20,006 nt of DNA from a virus: the IMG/VR virus record IMGVR_UViG_3300030580_000047, positions 1 to 20,006 of that record, one strand, 5' to 3'. Shown here piece by piece: positions 1 to 6,322 of the stretch; position 1 is the stretch's first letter, and the number at the start of each line of letters is the position of its first letter. The position numbers and the translations under genes were made by a program. The notes below the pieces were generated by a model. The model saw only the letters and a list, made by a program, of their open reading frames with translations, ran no database searches and was not told where the DNA came from.

Positions 1-80
1 CCAAGCCCAAGACCGGCGCCGAGATGTGGGACGACCGCGCCGACCACCTTCTCGGCGACTTCGGGAAGATCGGCGTCTGA
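1..80 (+). CDS. C-terminal end of an unknown head-region protein (partial)
   Basis: Only the last 25 codons are in the window, reading in frame from base 3 and ending with TGA at 78-80. The visible tail is charged and ends DFGKIGV. It is followed three bases later by the stop codon of the opposite-strand HNH gene. Because the gene sits just upstream of the major capsid gene, a scaffold, protease or head-decoration role is possible, but the visible sequence does not identify it. Confidence 0.6.
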   Translation, partial: KPKTGAEMWDDRADHLLGDFGKIGV

Positions 81-83
81 CAG

Positions 84-650
84 TCAGTCCGCCGCAGCTC
101 GTGCAGCCCGGCGCTTGCGGGTCTTCTCGCGTGCGCATGCGCGACAAACACGATGCCCTGCCTTGTTGACGTAGGTGTTGACCTCGTCGAATTCGTGGTC
201 GCGGATGCAGACGTCCTTGGCGGCGTTCAGCCCAGACACACTGCCAGACCGGTGAGCATTGATCTTCGTGGTCACCGGCTCCAGGTGGTCTGGTCGGACA
301 CATCTGCGATGTGGGCACAAGTCGCCGCCAGGGCACGACCGGTCTCTGCCGTGGCACAGGTGGTCGAGTTCGAGACCTTCAGGAATCAGCCCGACGGCCA
401 ACTCGTAGGCAACACGGTGCGCGACCTTCGATGGTCTTCCGAATCCGCCATAGCCGTGCGCGTTGACGCCCCCGCCCCAGATCCAGCAGTCGTCCGTCTT
501 CTCTACCTTCGCCCAGAACCGCTGCTCTTCGGGCAGCCCACTGAGGGCCTCACCCGCATACCTGCGACGCCAGCGCTGATAACAGGGATTGCAGAGACCT
601 CGGGCGTATAAGGCGCGGTAGCAGCCGTTCAGGCACGCATCAGAACTCAT
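84..650 (-). CDS. HNH endonuclease, probable free-standing homing endonuclease
   Basis: A 188-residue protein. Residues 6-23 hold a zinc-ribbon-like cluster (C6, C10, C20, C23) of the type that often opens phage HNH proteins (pattern ...GLCNPCYQRWRR). The HNH-type core lies at about 55-125: CWIWGGG, AHRVAYE, then the catalytic-type LDHLCHG (D96, H97) and CVRPDHLEPVT. A second small Cys cluster with HEFDEVNTYV and HRVCRACA closes the protein (about 148-172), followed by a basic tail. The start MSSDAC at 650 is chosen because the family usually begins just before the first Cys pair; an in-frame ATG at 680 with GGAAG close upstream is the alternative. A small dyad (GAAGC/GCTTC, 655-669) lies in the leader. 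It is the only - strand gene inside the late structural operon, which is typical of selfish HNH genes. Confidence 0.88.
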   Translation of the reverse strand: MSSDACLNGCYRALYARGLCNPCYQRWRRRYAGEALSGLPEEQRFWAKVEKTDDCWIWGGGVNAHGYGGFGRPSKVAHRVAYELAVGLIPEGLELDHLCHGRDRSCPGGDLCPHRRCVRPDHLEPVTTKINAHRSGSVSGLNAAKDVCIRDHEFDEVNTYVNKAGHRVCRACAREKTRKRRAARAAAD

Positions 651-688
651 GTCAGAAGCATATCGCTTCCGGCTCTCCATCACTTCCG

Positions 689-719
689 AAGCCCCGCCCG
701 GACACCCCGGCGGGGCTTT
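689..719 (+). terminator. Hairpin terminator-like element upstream of the capsid gene
   Basis: AAGCCCCGCC (689-698) pairs perfectly with GGCGGGGCTT (709-718) around a 10-base loop, and a short T run follows on the + strand. It would end + strand transcription before the capsid gene, or act as a 5' stabilising stem for the capsid message. On the - strand it lies just upstream of the HNH gene, so that gene must either start within about 40 bp or be read through the stem. Confidence 0.7.
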
Positions 720-746
720 CGCATGCCCACGAAAGACGAGGCACTC

Positions 747-2105
747 ATGCCGACCGAACTTGAGGAAGCCCTGACGGCTGCAACTTCCGTCCCGGGCCTC
801 GTGCAAAAGCAGATCGACCCGCTGCTCCTTGAGTACCAGCGCCGGTTCGCGCCGCTCCTCGCGGCGATCCCGGCCCGCCAGTGGGGCTCCACGCAGTACT
901 TCTTCAACCGGCGCACCCAGCGCCCGGACGCCGGTGGCGTCGTCGACGGCGGCGCCCGCCCGCTCGGCAACTCGACCTACGAGCAGGCCGTCTTCAACAT
1001 CAAGCTGTTCCAGGCCGTCGGCGCTGTGACGGGCTTCGCGCAGACCGTCACCCGCGACCTCGTTGGTGACCTGCGGCAGCTGGAAATCGACGGCACCGTC
1101 CAGTCGATGCTGTGGTCCGTCGAGAACTCCTTCATCTGGGGCAACGACCCGGCGACCGCCAACGGCCTGTACCCGATCTGCTCCGGCCTGGACTACCTGG
1201 TCTCGAACTTCACCAACGGGACCGGCTCCAACGCCTACACCAACGCGACCGACGGCGCGGGCGCGACCTTCAGCACCAAGATCCTCGACTCGCTGATGGC
1301 ACAGGTCTCCAGCAACGCGGGTCTGCCCGTCAACGGCGGCAGCTACATGTTCATCATGTCGCCCGCGATCCTCGGATCCATCTCGCAGCTGCTCAGCACG
1401 CAGCAGCGGTTCATGGGCGAGATCGAGGTCGCCGCCGGTCTGATCGTCCCGACCTACCGCGGCGTCCCGCTGGTCGAGTCCTCGTTCCTCGCGCCCCGCT
1501 CCAACCAGATGGGCGCGGTCTCCACCGCGACCGCCACCACCGGCGGCACCCTCGCGGCGACCACGTACTACTACCAGGTCAGTGCGGTGATCGCCCGCTT
1601 CGGCGAGATCCAGTGCTCCACCGAGGTCTCCCAGACCACCACTGGCTCCACGTCCACGGTGACGTTGAGCTTCTCCACCCCGACCAACATGCCGGACGGC
1701 GCCTCCCCGATCCTGTACAAGGTCTACCGGTCCACCACCACCGGCACCGAGTCCCTCGTCGGCGTCGTCGACGCGTTCGACACCACCGGCACTGCCGTGA
1801 CCAGCATCATCGACACCGGCACCAACCTGCAGACCAACAGCTCCGGCAACACCGGCCCGACCCTGTACCAGGGCGGCAACAGTGGGGCGAAGGCGCGCGG
1901 CGCGGGCCACGAGGACATCTACCTCGTGCCGAAGGACCCCAACTTCTTCCTGCGCCCGTACACCCGCGACATGCAGGTCATCCCGCTGGCACCGACCACG
2001 ACCAGCCCGGACGTCCTCCCGTTCGCCGTGGTCACCGACACCGTGGCTGCGTTGCGCGCGCCGAAATATGCCGGGCGGTACTCGCGCCTGGTCAGTGCTG
2101 TCTGA
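747..2105 (+). CDS. Major capsid protein (HK97-fold type) with inserted FN3-like domain
   Basis: A 452-residue protein, and the only candidate for the main capsid subunit: it lies immediately upstream of the connector genes and has the length and mixed alpha/beta composition of HK97-type capsid proteins. The N-terminal part (about 1-255) carries a run of aromatic and polar segments such as TQYFFNRRTQR and FIWGNDPATANG. Residues about 260-370 read as a Thr/Ser-rich beta-sandwich of FN3 type (ATTYYYQVSAV, YKVYRSTTTGTE), and the capsid fold then resumes with EDIYLVPKDPNFFLRPY. No protease domain is visible. The ATG at 747 is preferred because GAGG (738-741) lies five bases upstream; the in-frame ATG at 723 lacks a ribosome site and abuts the hairpin. 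Fold assignment rests on context and by-eye resemblance. Confidence 0.85.
   Translation: MPTELEEALTAATSVPGLVQKQIDPLLLEYQRRFAPLLAAIPARQWGSTQYFFNRRTQRPDAGGVVDGGARPLGNSTYEQAVFNIKLFQAVGAVTGFAQTVTRDLVGDLRQLEIDGTVQSMLWSVENSFIWGNDPATANGLYPICSGLDYLVSNFTNGTGSNAYTNATDGAGATFSTKILDSLMAQVSSNAGLPVNGGSYMFIMSPAILGSISQLLSTQQRFMGEIEVAAGLIVPTYRGVPLVESSFLAPRSNQMGAVSTATATTGGTLAATTYYYQVSAVIARFGEIQCSTEVSQTTTGSTSTVTLSFSTPTNMPDGASPILYKVYRSTTTGTESLVGVVDAFDTTGTAVTSIIDTGTNLQTNSSGNTGPTLYQGGNSGAKARGAGHEDIYLVPKDPNFFLRPYTRDMQVIPLAPTTTSPDVLPFAVVTDTVAALRAPKYAGRYSRLVSAV
1521..1860 (+). other. FN3/Ig-like domain embedded in the capsid protein
   Basis: Capsid residues about 260-370. The segment is rich in Thr, Ser, Val and Gly, and shows FN3-type strand patterns: a Tyr-rich strand (TTYYYQVSA) and a later YKVYRS strand, ending with an IIDTGTNL-like strand. 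The flanking sequence reads as ordinary capsid protein, so the domain is best seen as an insertion exposed on the capsid surface. Ig-like and FN3 domains in phage capsid and tail proteins are known; their usual proposed role is weak binding to cell-surface carbohydrates. Confidence 0.6.
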
Positions 2106-2115
2106 TCCCGCGCCA

Positions 2116-2146
2116 GGCCCCGGCCGACCAGTCCTCGGCCGGGGCC
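2116..2146 (+). terminator. Hairpin after the capsid gene
   Basis: GGCCCCGGCCGA (2116-2127) pairs perfectly with TCGGCCGGGGCC (2135-2146) around a seven-base loop, ten bases after the capsid stop codon. There is no T run, so it may be a U-less actinobacterial terminator, a pausing element or a 3' stabiliser that keeps capsid message abundant relative to downstream genes. Confidence 0.7.
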
Positions 2147-2162
2147 AGCTCATCCCCTGCAA

Positions 2163-2176
2163 CTCCTTGAAGGAGG
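2163..2176 (+). promoter_or_regulatory. Shine-Dalgarno site inside a small palindrome
   Basis: The strong site AGGAGG (2171-2176), nine bases before the ATG at 2186, is preceded by CTCCT (2163-2167). CTCCT and AGGAG can form a five-bp stem with a TGA loop. The upstream arm resembles the anti-Shine-Dalgarno end of 16S rRNA. Whether the stem matters in the cell is not shown. Confidence 0.45.
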
Positions 2177-2185
2177 CGACAGTCC

Positions 2186-2458
2186 ATGTGGCTGCGCAAG
2201 AGCCGTGCGCCCGGGTCGGCGCCGGGCGGCTATAGCTGGACGACCGCCGAGGATGCGGTCGAGGTCCCCTACGATCTCGGTCTGCAGCTCCTCGGTATCC
2301 GCGACGCGGGCTTCTCCGAGATCGCACCGCCCGAGGTCGCTCCGGAGCCCGAGCCAGACCCGGCCGATGACGACAACAGCGACAACGGCGAGCAGTCCGA
2401 CACTCCGGCGCCGGCCAGGCGCGTCGGACGTCCGCGCAAGACGCCCGTCGCAGAGTAG
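2186..2458 (+). CDS. Small head protein with C-terminal AT-hook motif
   Basis: A 90-residue protein between the capsid and connector genes. The first half (TTAEDAVEVPYDLGLQLLGI, then GFSEI) resembles short proteins often found directly after the capsid gene in actinophages. A strongly acidic, Pro-rich linker follows (PEPEPDPADDD), and then a GRPRK AT-hook-like core at residues 81-85 within RRVGRPRKTP. AT-hooks bind the minor groove of AT-rich DNA. The role is unproven; head completion or contact with packaged DNA are guesses from position. Start: ATG with AGGAGG nine bases upstream. Confidence 0.8.
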   Translation: MWLRKSRAPGSAPGGYSWTTAEDAVEVPYDLGLQLLGIRDAGFSEIAPPEVAPEPEPDPADDDNSDNGEQSDTPAPARRVGRPRKTPVAE

Positions 2459-2467
2459 GGGGCGGTC

Positions 2468-3121
2468 GTGGCCGACACCGTAGCGCCGCTGGCCACGCCC
2501 GCCCAGTTCTCGGAAGGGCCCTTGGCGGACCTGGTGCGGGACTACTCCACCGATGCGCTGATGGACCTGCTGATGGAAGCGACCCGCATGCTGGAGGACT
2601 ACGCCGACCGCAGGCTGGCGCCGTTCACCGACATGGTTGAGACGCAGCGCGCGGACGCCTTGGACATCGAGGATGCCCTCGACGCGTATGTGCCGTTGGA
2701 TCCGACGTCGCAGTTGGGGTTCTCGCGGGCGCAGTCGCTGGGTTCGACGCTGCTGGTGCGGCACTTCTGGTTGCGGGAGTTCCCGCCGCGCACCCCCGAG
2801 TACTGGGCCGGGTCGTTGACGAGCGTGCAGTTGCTGCGTTCGTTCTCGGGCGTCCAGGACGTGGATGTGACGCAGTTGCAGTACGAGCCGGACACCGGGC
2901 ATGTGCGTTTCCAGCTGGGGACGTTCGTGCCGCCGGGGACGACGATCGTGTCCACGTACTCGGGCGGCTACTCGACGGTCCCGTCGTCGCTGGTGCGGGC
3001 GTGCAAGTTCGCGACGGCGAGCCTGGCGGTCGCTGAGCTCGATCCGGCGGTGCAGTCGCATGATCCGGATGACCTGTGGTCGCGGGCCACGCAGATTGTC
3101 GGCTCGTACGCGAGGGGCTGA
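2468..3121 (+). CDS. Head-tail connector (HK97 gp6 / SPP1 gp15-like adaptor)
   Basis: A 217-residue protein. The N-terminal helical part (PLADLVRDYSTDALMDLLME, then MLEDYADRRLAPF) matches the opening pattern of gp6-like adaptors in actinophages. The middle is beta-rich with long loops (QLGFSRAQSLGST, STYSGGYSTVP), and a C-terminal helix ends the protein. The adaptor forms a ring below the portal and prepares the head for tail joining. Start: GTG at 2468, ten bases after the preceding stop, with a G-rich ribosome site (AGGGGGCGG). Its stop is two bases from the next GTG start, so the two genes are probably translationally coupled. Confidence 0.8.
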   Translation: MADTVAPLATPAQFSEGPLADLVRDYSTDALMDLLMEATRMLEDYADRRLAPFTDMVETQRADALDIEDALDAYVPLDPTSQLGFSRAQSLGSTLLVRHFWLREFPPRTPEYWAGSLTSVQLLRSFSGVQDVDVTQLQYEPDTGHVRFQLGTFVPPGTTIVSTYSGGYSTVPSSLVRACKFATASLAVAELDPAVQSHDPDDLWSRATQIVGSYARG

Positions 3122-3123
3122 CC

Positions 3124-3549
3124 GTGGCGGCGAAGCGCAAGGCGATGTCGGCGGCGACGAAGGCCAAGATTTCGAAGGCCTTGAAGGGCAAGCACCACAA
3201 GCACCACGGGCACAGGGAGTCCGCAGCAACTCGCGCGAAGATCGCTGCGAAGCTCAAGGCCCGCTATGCGGAGCGCAAGAAGGCACGGCTGGCGCGGCTC
3301 GCCGCGGCGAAGGCCGCGCGCGCGAAGGCCAGGGCTGCGAAGACCGCCGCCCGCAAGGCCGCGCGGAAGACCGCCCGGAAGTCGCGTCACCGTGTGCTGC
3401 GGGCCGGCCAGCGCTCACCGCTCACCGCTGCCCAGCGGCAGAACCGGTCCGAGATGGGCTACCGGCCGAAGCGCCGCGTGGGTTCGCGGGTCGGCAACTC
3501 CTCGCCTCGGTCTCGCCGGATCCGGCGGATTCATCACCACGTGAGGTAG
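3124..3549 (+). CDS. Very basic Lys/Arg/Ala-rich protein with NUMOD3-like repeats
   Basis: A 141-residue protein. Residues about 8-23 (MSAATKAKISKALKGK) closely match the NUMOD3 DNA-binding pattern known from homing endonucleases (S-x-E-T-K-x-K-I-S-x-A-x-K-G-K). A second, weaker copy follows (ESAATRAKIAAKLKAR), separated by a His/Lys stretch (HHKHHGH). The middle is an histone-H1-like run of Ala/Lys/Arg (about 45-90), and the end is Arg-rich (RRIRRIHHH). No nuclease domain is visible. The GTG at 3124, with GAGGGG six bases upstream, is chosen over in-frame starts inside the connector gene. The position fits where a stopper gene would be expected, so it may be a DNA-binding neck component or a DNA-condensing head protein; neither is shown. 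Confidence 0.8.
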   Translation: MAAKRKAMSAATKAKISKALKGKHHKHHGHRESAATRAKIAAKLKARYAERKKARLARLAAAKAARAKARAAKTAARKAARKTARKSRHRVLRAGQRSPLTAAQRQNRSEMGYRPKRRVGSRVGNSSPRSRRIRRIHHHVR

Positions 3550-3552
3550 GGG

Positions 3553-4056
3553 GTGGCGGTGGGTACTGCTGATGCGGTTGTCCGTGAGACCAACTGGTTA
3601 ACGTCGTACAGCCCGGCCGACGGTTTGCCTGCGCTGTTGTCGTCGCAGGGTGGTCCGTTCGATGTGGTGCAGGCGTACTGGCCGCGCACTGCGGCGACGC
3701 GTCAGATTCAGCTGTATGTGACGCGGCGGGCGATCTCGGTGGAGCGGTTCGGCTTCAGCCGGAAGATCATCCACTATCCGTTCGTCCTGCGGATCATCTG
3801 GCCGCTGTCGTCGCAGTCCGGGTCGGCCGAGGACGTGCAGCAGGCCATGGACAACGCCGTCGAGCTGGTGCTGCAGCGCGTCAACGGGCCTCTGGTGGTG
3901 CCGATCAACAAGACCCACGGCGCACGGTTCATGTCCGTCGCCGAGGACCCGTGCGTGATCGGCGTCGACTTCGGTGATCCCGAGCAGGCCATCGGTCAGG
4001 GCCAGTTCCGGGCGACGGTCACCTACACGGCCGACGACCGGGACTACCTCTCCTAA
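3553..4056 (+). CDS. Probable tail terminator / tail-completion protein
   Basis: A 167-residue protein between the neck genes and the major tail gene, the usual place for the ring protein that caps the tail tube. Visible segments are YVTRRAISVERFGFS, a helix SAEDVQQAMDNAVELVLQRV, and a C-terminal beta part ending QFRATVTYTADDRDYLS, which suits the alpha/beta fold of tail terminators. The start is ambiguous: GTG at 3553, four bases after the preceding TAG, or GTG at 3559, which has AGGGGG five bases upstream. A terminator hairpin follows the gene. Confidence 0.72.
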   Translation: MAVGTADAVVRETNWLTSYSPADGLPALLSSQGGPFDVVQAYWPRTAATRQIQLYVTRRAISVERFGFSRKIIHYPFVLRIIWPLSSQSGSAEDVQQAMDNAVELVLQRVNGPLVVPINKTHGARFMSVAEDPCVIGVDFGDPEQAIGQGQFRATVTYTADDRDYLS

Positions 4057-4082
4057 CTGCTCCCGCCTGCCTTTCTCTTCAG

Positions 4083-4111
4083 CCCCCTGCGGGTCCCGCC
4101 GGGGGTTTTTT
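4083..4111 (+). terminator. Rho-independent terminator
   Basis: CCCCC (4083-4087) and GGGGG (4101-4105) form the outer stem, with a shorter inner stem (GCG/CGC), followed directly by six Ts (4106-4111). This is the best classical terminator inside the late operon and it lies before the small gene and the major tail gene. Confidence 0.82.
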
Positions 4112-4139
4112 CCATGCCGTGACTGCCCCGGGAGATGCC

Positions 4140-4358
4140 GTGCTGCAGCGCAATACCACCGCCTATCCGTGGACCTGGGCCGGGGATGCGCCGTACGCGG
4201 TGCTGCCCGGTGAGACGGCCGACTATCCGGTGCTCCTGGCTGGCTGGACGCCGGTCGGGGACGAGGCATCGGCACCTGATTCCGAGGTCGTGAAGACCGC
4301 CATCAAGAGCAAGCGGCCTGCCGCTGCGGACACCCCCGAGGGAGGTGGGCCGCGATGA
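4140..4358 (+). CDS. Small protein of unknown function before the major tail gene
   Basis: A 72-residue protein. The first 40 residues (YPWTWAGDAPYAVLPGE, then DYPVLLAGWTPV) are aromatic and look folded; the rest is a low-complexity charged tail. GTG at 4140 is chosen because GGGAG (4130-4134) lies five bases upstream; an earlier in-frame GTG at 4119 sits directly after the terminator with no ribosome site. The stop overlaps the major tail ATG (ATGA), so the two are coupled. No function recognised. Confidence 0.65.
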   Translation: MLQRNTTAYPWTWAGDAPYAVLPGETADYPVLLAGWTPVGDEASAPDSEVVKTAIKSKRPAAADTPEGGGPR

Positions 4359-5515
4359 CTCTGCTCGGGCGGTCCGGTTATGTGGGCCTGGCGAAGGAAG
4401 TTACGCAGGGGACGTGGGTGACGCCCTCGTACTTCCTGCCCTGCACGAAGATCGACTTCGAGCCGGTGTTCGACCAGCTCCAGGACCTCAGCTACCGGGG
4501 CAACGACTCGAACCTGCAGGGCCTGTACCAGGGTCCGGGCAGCAGCACTGTCGACCTGGAGTTCCCTGCCTATCCGGATTCGATCGGGTACGCGCTGCGG
4601 ATCATCGGTCCGGACACGGTCACGGCCGGGGTCTCCACCACCCTGTCGTCCTCGACGATCGCGGGCGCGACGTCGATCTCGACGGCGGTCACGATCCCGA
4701 CCGGCTCCACCATCATGATCGACACCGGGTTGAAGGTCGAGTACGCCACCACCGGCGTCCCGACCGGCTCCGGGCCCTACACCATCCCGATCACCGCCCC
4801 GGCCGCCGGGCTGACGTACGCCCACAACTCCTCCGTGGCAGTGGCGACACAGACGACGCACACGTTCAAGCAGTCCGCATCCACCCTGAAGCCCACGTAC
4901 AGCCTCACCGAGTTCAACTCCTTCGAGGACTGGGGCTACCCGGGCTGCATGCTCTCCGACGTGTCGATCAAGGTCGATCCGAAGGCGATCTGCACGATCG
5001 ACGCCAAGTTCACCGGCTGGATCCCGGCCGTGCAGACCGGCATCACCGCGACATTCAGCGAGCCCGCACCGCTGCTGGGCTGGCAGTTCGCGATGACCAA
5101 CGCGGGGGCGACCTCGACGCGCGGCCTGACCTACACCATGGACCTGAAGCGGCCCACGGAGGCGATCCACGCCTCGAATGGCTCCCAGCAGCCGCGCGAG
5201 GTCTTCTCGGGCGTCCTGGACGCGGACGTCACCTACTCCGCGATCTACGAGAACGACACCGACTACAACCTGTACTTGAGCGCGCTGCAGAACAACCCGA
5301 CGACGATGACCATGGCGCAGCCCGTCGGCGCAGGCGTCGACGCGGCGGGCGGTTCGCTGACACTGACGACGAGCCAGCCCGGCTGGTCCAAGGGCAAGCC
5401 CGACATCTCCGGGACGTACGCGAAGGCCGACTTCGCGATCAACGGGATCTACAACACCACCGACGGCGGCAGCGTCCAGGCGATCTTGAAGAACTTCACG
5501 ACCGCCGCCTACTGA
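4355..5515 (+). CDS. Major tail (tube) protein with inserted beta module
   Basis: A 386-residue protein that opens MTLLGRSGYVGLAKEVTQGT, the pattern of actinophage tail tube proteins (a glycine-rich start, then a 'made with cargo of T/W' strand). Tube-type strands surround residues 1-90 and 170-386 (for example YSLTEFNSFEDWGYPGCM, DVTYSAIYENDTDYNLYL, GTYAKADFAINGIYNTT). Residues about 94-166 are a Ser/Thr/Ile-rich module unlike the rest and similar in pattern to the end of the large hub protein. It is the tube subunit by position, just before the frameshifted chaperone pair. Start: ATG with GGGAGGTG upstream. Multiple hairpins follow the gene. Confidence 0.87.
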   Translation: MTLLGRSGYVGLAKEVTQGTWVTPSYFLPCTKIDFEPVFDQLQDLSYRGNDSNLQGLYQGPGSSTVDLEFPAYPDSIGYALRIIGPDTVTAGVSTTLSSSTIAGATSISTAVTIPTGSTIMIDTGLKVEYATTGVPTGSGPYTIPITAPAAGLTYAHNSSVAVATQTTHTFKQSASTLKPTYSLTEFNSFEDWGYPGCMLSDVSIKVDPKAICTIDAKFTGWIPAVQTGITATFSEPAPLLGWQFAMTNAGATSTRGLTYTMDLKRPTEAIHASNGSQQPREVFSGVLDADVTYSAIYENDTDYNLYLSALQNNPTTMTMAQPVGAGVDAAGGSLTLTTSQPGWSKGKPDISGTYAKADFAINGIYNTTDGGSVQAILKNFTTAAY

Positions 5516-5522
5516 CGATCAA

Positions 5523-5588
5523 GGGCTGCCCCGGTGGCAGCCCCTCCAACTCCCCGGTTGCGCGCGTCGGGCGTCGCCGCAACCGGGG
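5523..5588 (+). terminator. Two successive hairpins after the major tail gene
   Basis: First stem: GGGCTGCC (5523-5530) with GGCAGCCC (5536-5543). Second stem: CCCCGGTTGCG (5552-5562) with CGCAACCGGGG (5578-5588), eleven bp. Neither has a T run. They occupy most of the 114 bp between the tail tube gene and the chaperone gene and could cut expression of downstream genes after the abundantly needed tube protein. Confidence 0.6.
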
Positions 5589-5629
5589 CCCAACACCCAC
5601 GCCCGCAACGCCCCGACCAGGAGACCCCC

Positions 5630-6061
5630 ATGACCGCCAAGAAGACCCCCGAAACACCCCGGGGCACCGGCTACACCGAGCGCTTCAAGCTCGTCGACTT
5701 CTCCCACCTCTCCGCAGGCGGATCCATCCTGATCCGCAACCCCAAGCTCCTGCCCCCCGAGAAGATCGAAGCCGTCGTCGCCGCCAGCGAATCCCCCGAC
5801 CGCGCGGTACAGCGCGCCGCCATGACCGAAGTGCTGGTCGAAGTCATCGTCGCGTGGCGCAACATCTACCCCGCCACCGAAGACCTCGCCGACATCGACC
5901 TCGACGACGACAGCGACCTCGAAGCACTCATGGCGCGCCTGGAATCCCGCGAGCAGGCCCCCCTCGGCAAGCCGTCACTGGAGACCGTCGCACAGCTGCC
6001 GCTCGCGATCACGAACCGCTTGGCGGAGGAGTTCAAGGCCGGCGGGGCAAACCCCACGTAG
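5630..6061 (+). CDS. Tail assembly chaperone, short form (gpG-like)
   Basis: A 143-residue protein made by normal decoding to the TAG at 6059-6061. It is mostly helical and acidic (ADIDLDDDSDLEALMARLE), with the placement and length typical of the first chaperone, which binds the tape measure protein before tube polymerisation. Start: ATG at 5630 with AGGAG (5619-5623) six bases upstream. The reading frame can be left near its end by a -1 slip to give the longer form. Confidence 0.85.
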   Translation: MTAKKTPETPRGTGYTERFKLVDFSHLSAGGSILIRNPKLLPPEKIEAVVAASESPDRAVQRAAMTEVLVEVIVAWRNIYPATEDLADIDLDDDSDLEALMARLESREQAPLGKPSLETVAQLPLAITNRLAEEFKAGGANPT

Positions 6062-6312
6062 GCCCCGGTGATCCCTATTTCGAGGACGTGCTGCTCCCGG
6101 TGGAGAGCATCCTCGGCGGGACCTGGGGCCACTCCGAACCTGCGCCCGCGGAGTGGCGCGACTTCGTGCTCATGAAGCGCATGCGCTGGTCGTGGCAGCA
6201 GTTGGAGGCCACTCCCTACTATGTGCGCCGCTACAGCATGGACTTCCTCGGCCTGATCGCGGAGGCCGAGGAGAGGGAGCGCAAGAAGACCGAGAAGAAG
6301 TCGCGGAAGTAG
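5630..6312 (+). CDS. Tail assembly chaperone, frameshifted form (gpGT-like)
   Basis: Read 5630-6055, then re-read 6055 and continue to the TAG at 6310-6312, giving about 227 residues. The extension begins HVGPGDPYFEDVLLPVE and contains the recurring chaperone pattern EWRDFVLMKRMRWSWQQLE and YYVRRYSMDFLGLIAEAEE, ending in a Lys-rich tail. No ribosome site or start belongs to this part by itself, and its frame runs back as non-coding sequence through the tail gene, so it must be reached by the slip. Confidence 0.85.
6049..6055 (+). other. Programmed -1 ribosomal frameshift site A_AAC_CCC
   Basis: Within ...GGG GCA AAC CCC ACG TAG, the bases A AAC CCC fit X_XXY_YYZ exactly. After a -1 slip the Asn tRNA re-pairs with AAA and the Pro tRNA with CCC. 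The zero-frame stop is two codons downstream, and the -1 frame is open to 6312. This is the conserved arrangement for producing the gpGT-like chaperone in long-tailed phages. Confidence 0.85.
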
Positions 6313-6322
6313 GGGGTGTGCG

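Noticed and set aside
153-611. A 152-codon + strand frame opposite the HNH gene
   Set aside because: It is exactly antisense to conserved HNH motifs, and has no ribosome site or recognisable domain.
723-746. An earlier ATG for the capsid protein at 723
   Set aside because: No ribosome site and directly after the hairpin, while the ATG at 747 has GAGG at good spacing.
1112-2170. A 352-codon + strand frame overlapping the capsid gene
   Set aside because: His/Arg/Pro/Gly-rich translation, in another frame of a convincing capsid gene.
84-2327. A 747-codon open frame on the - strand across the capsid gene
   Set aside because: Only its last 188 codons are the HNH gene. The rest is Gly/Arg/Val low-complexity reading antisense to the capsid gene, an effect of high GC at third positions.
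4345-6054. The long + strand frame that contains the chaperone extension
   Set aside because: Before the slippery site it is a shadow of the tail tube gene and the short chaperone; only 6055-6312 is real, reached by frameshift.
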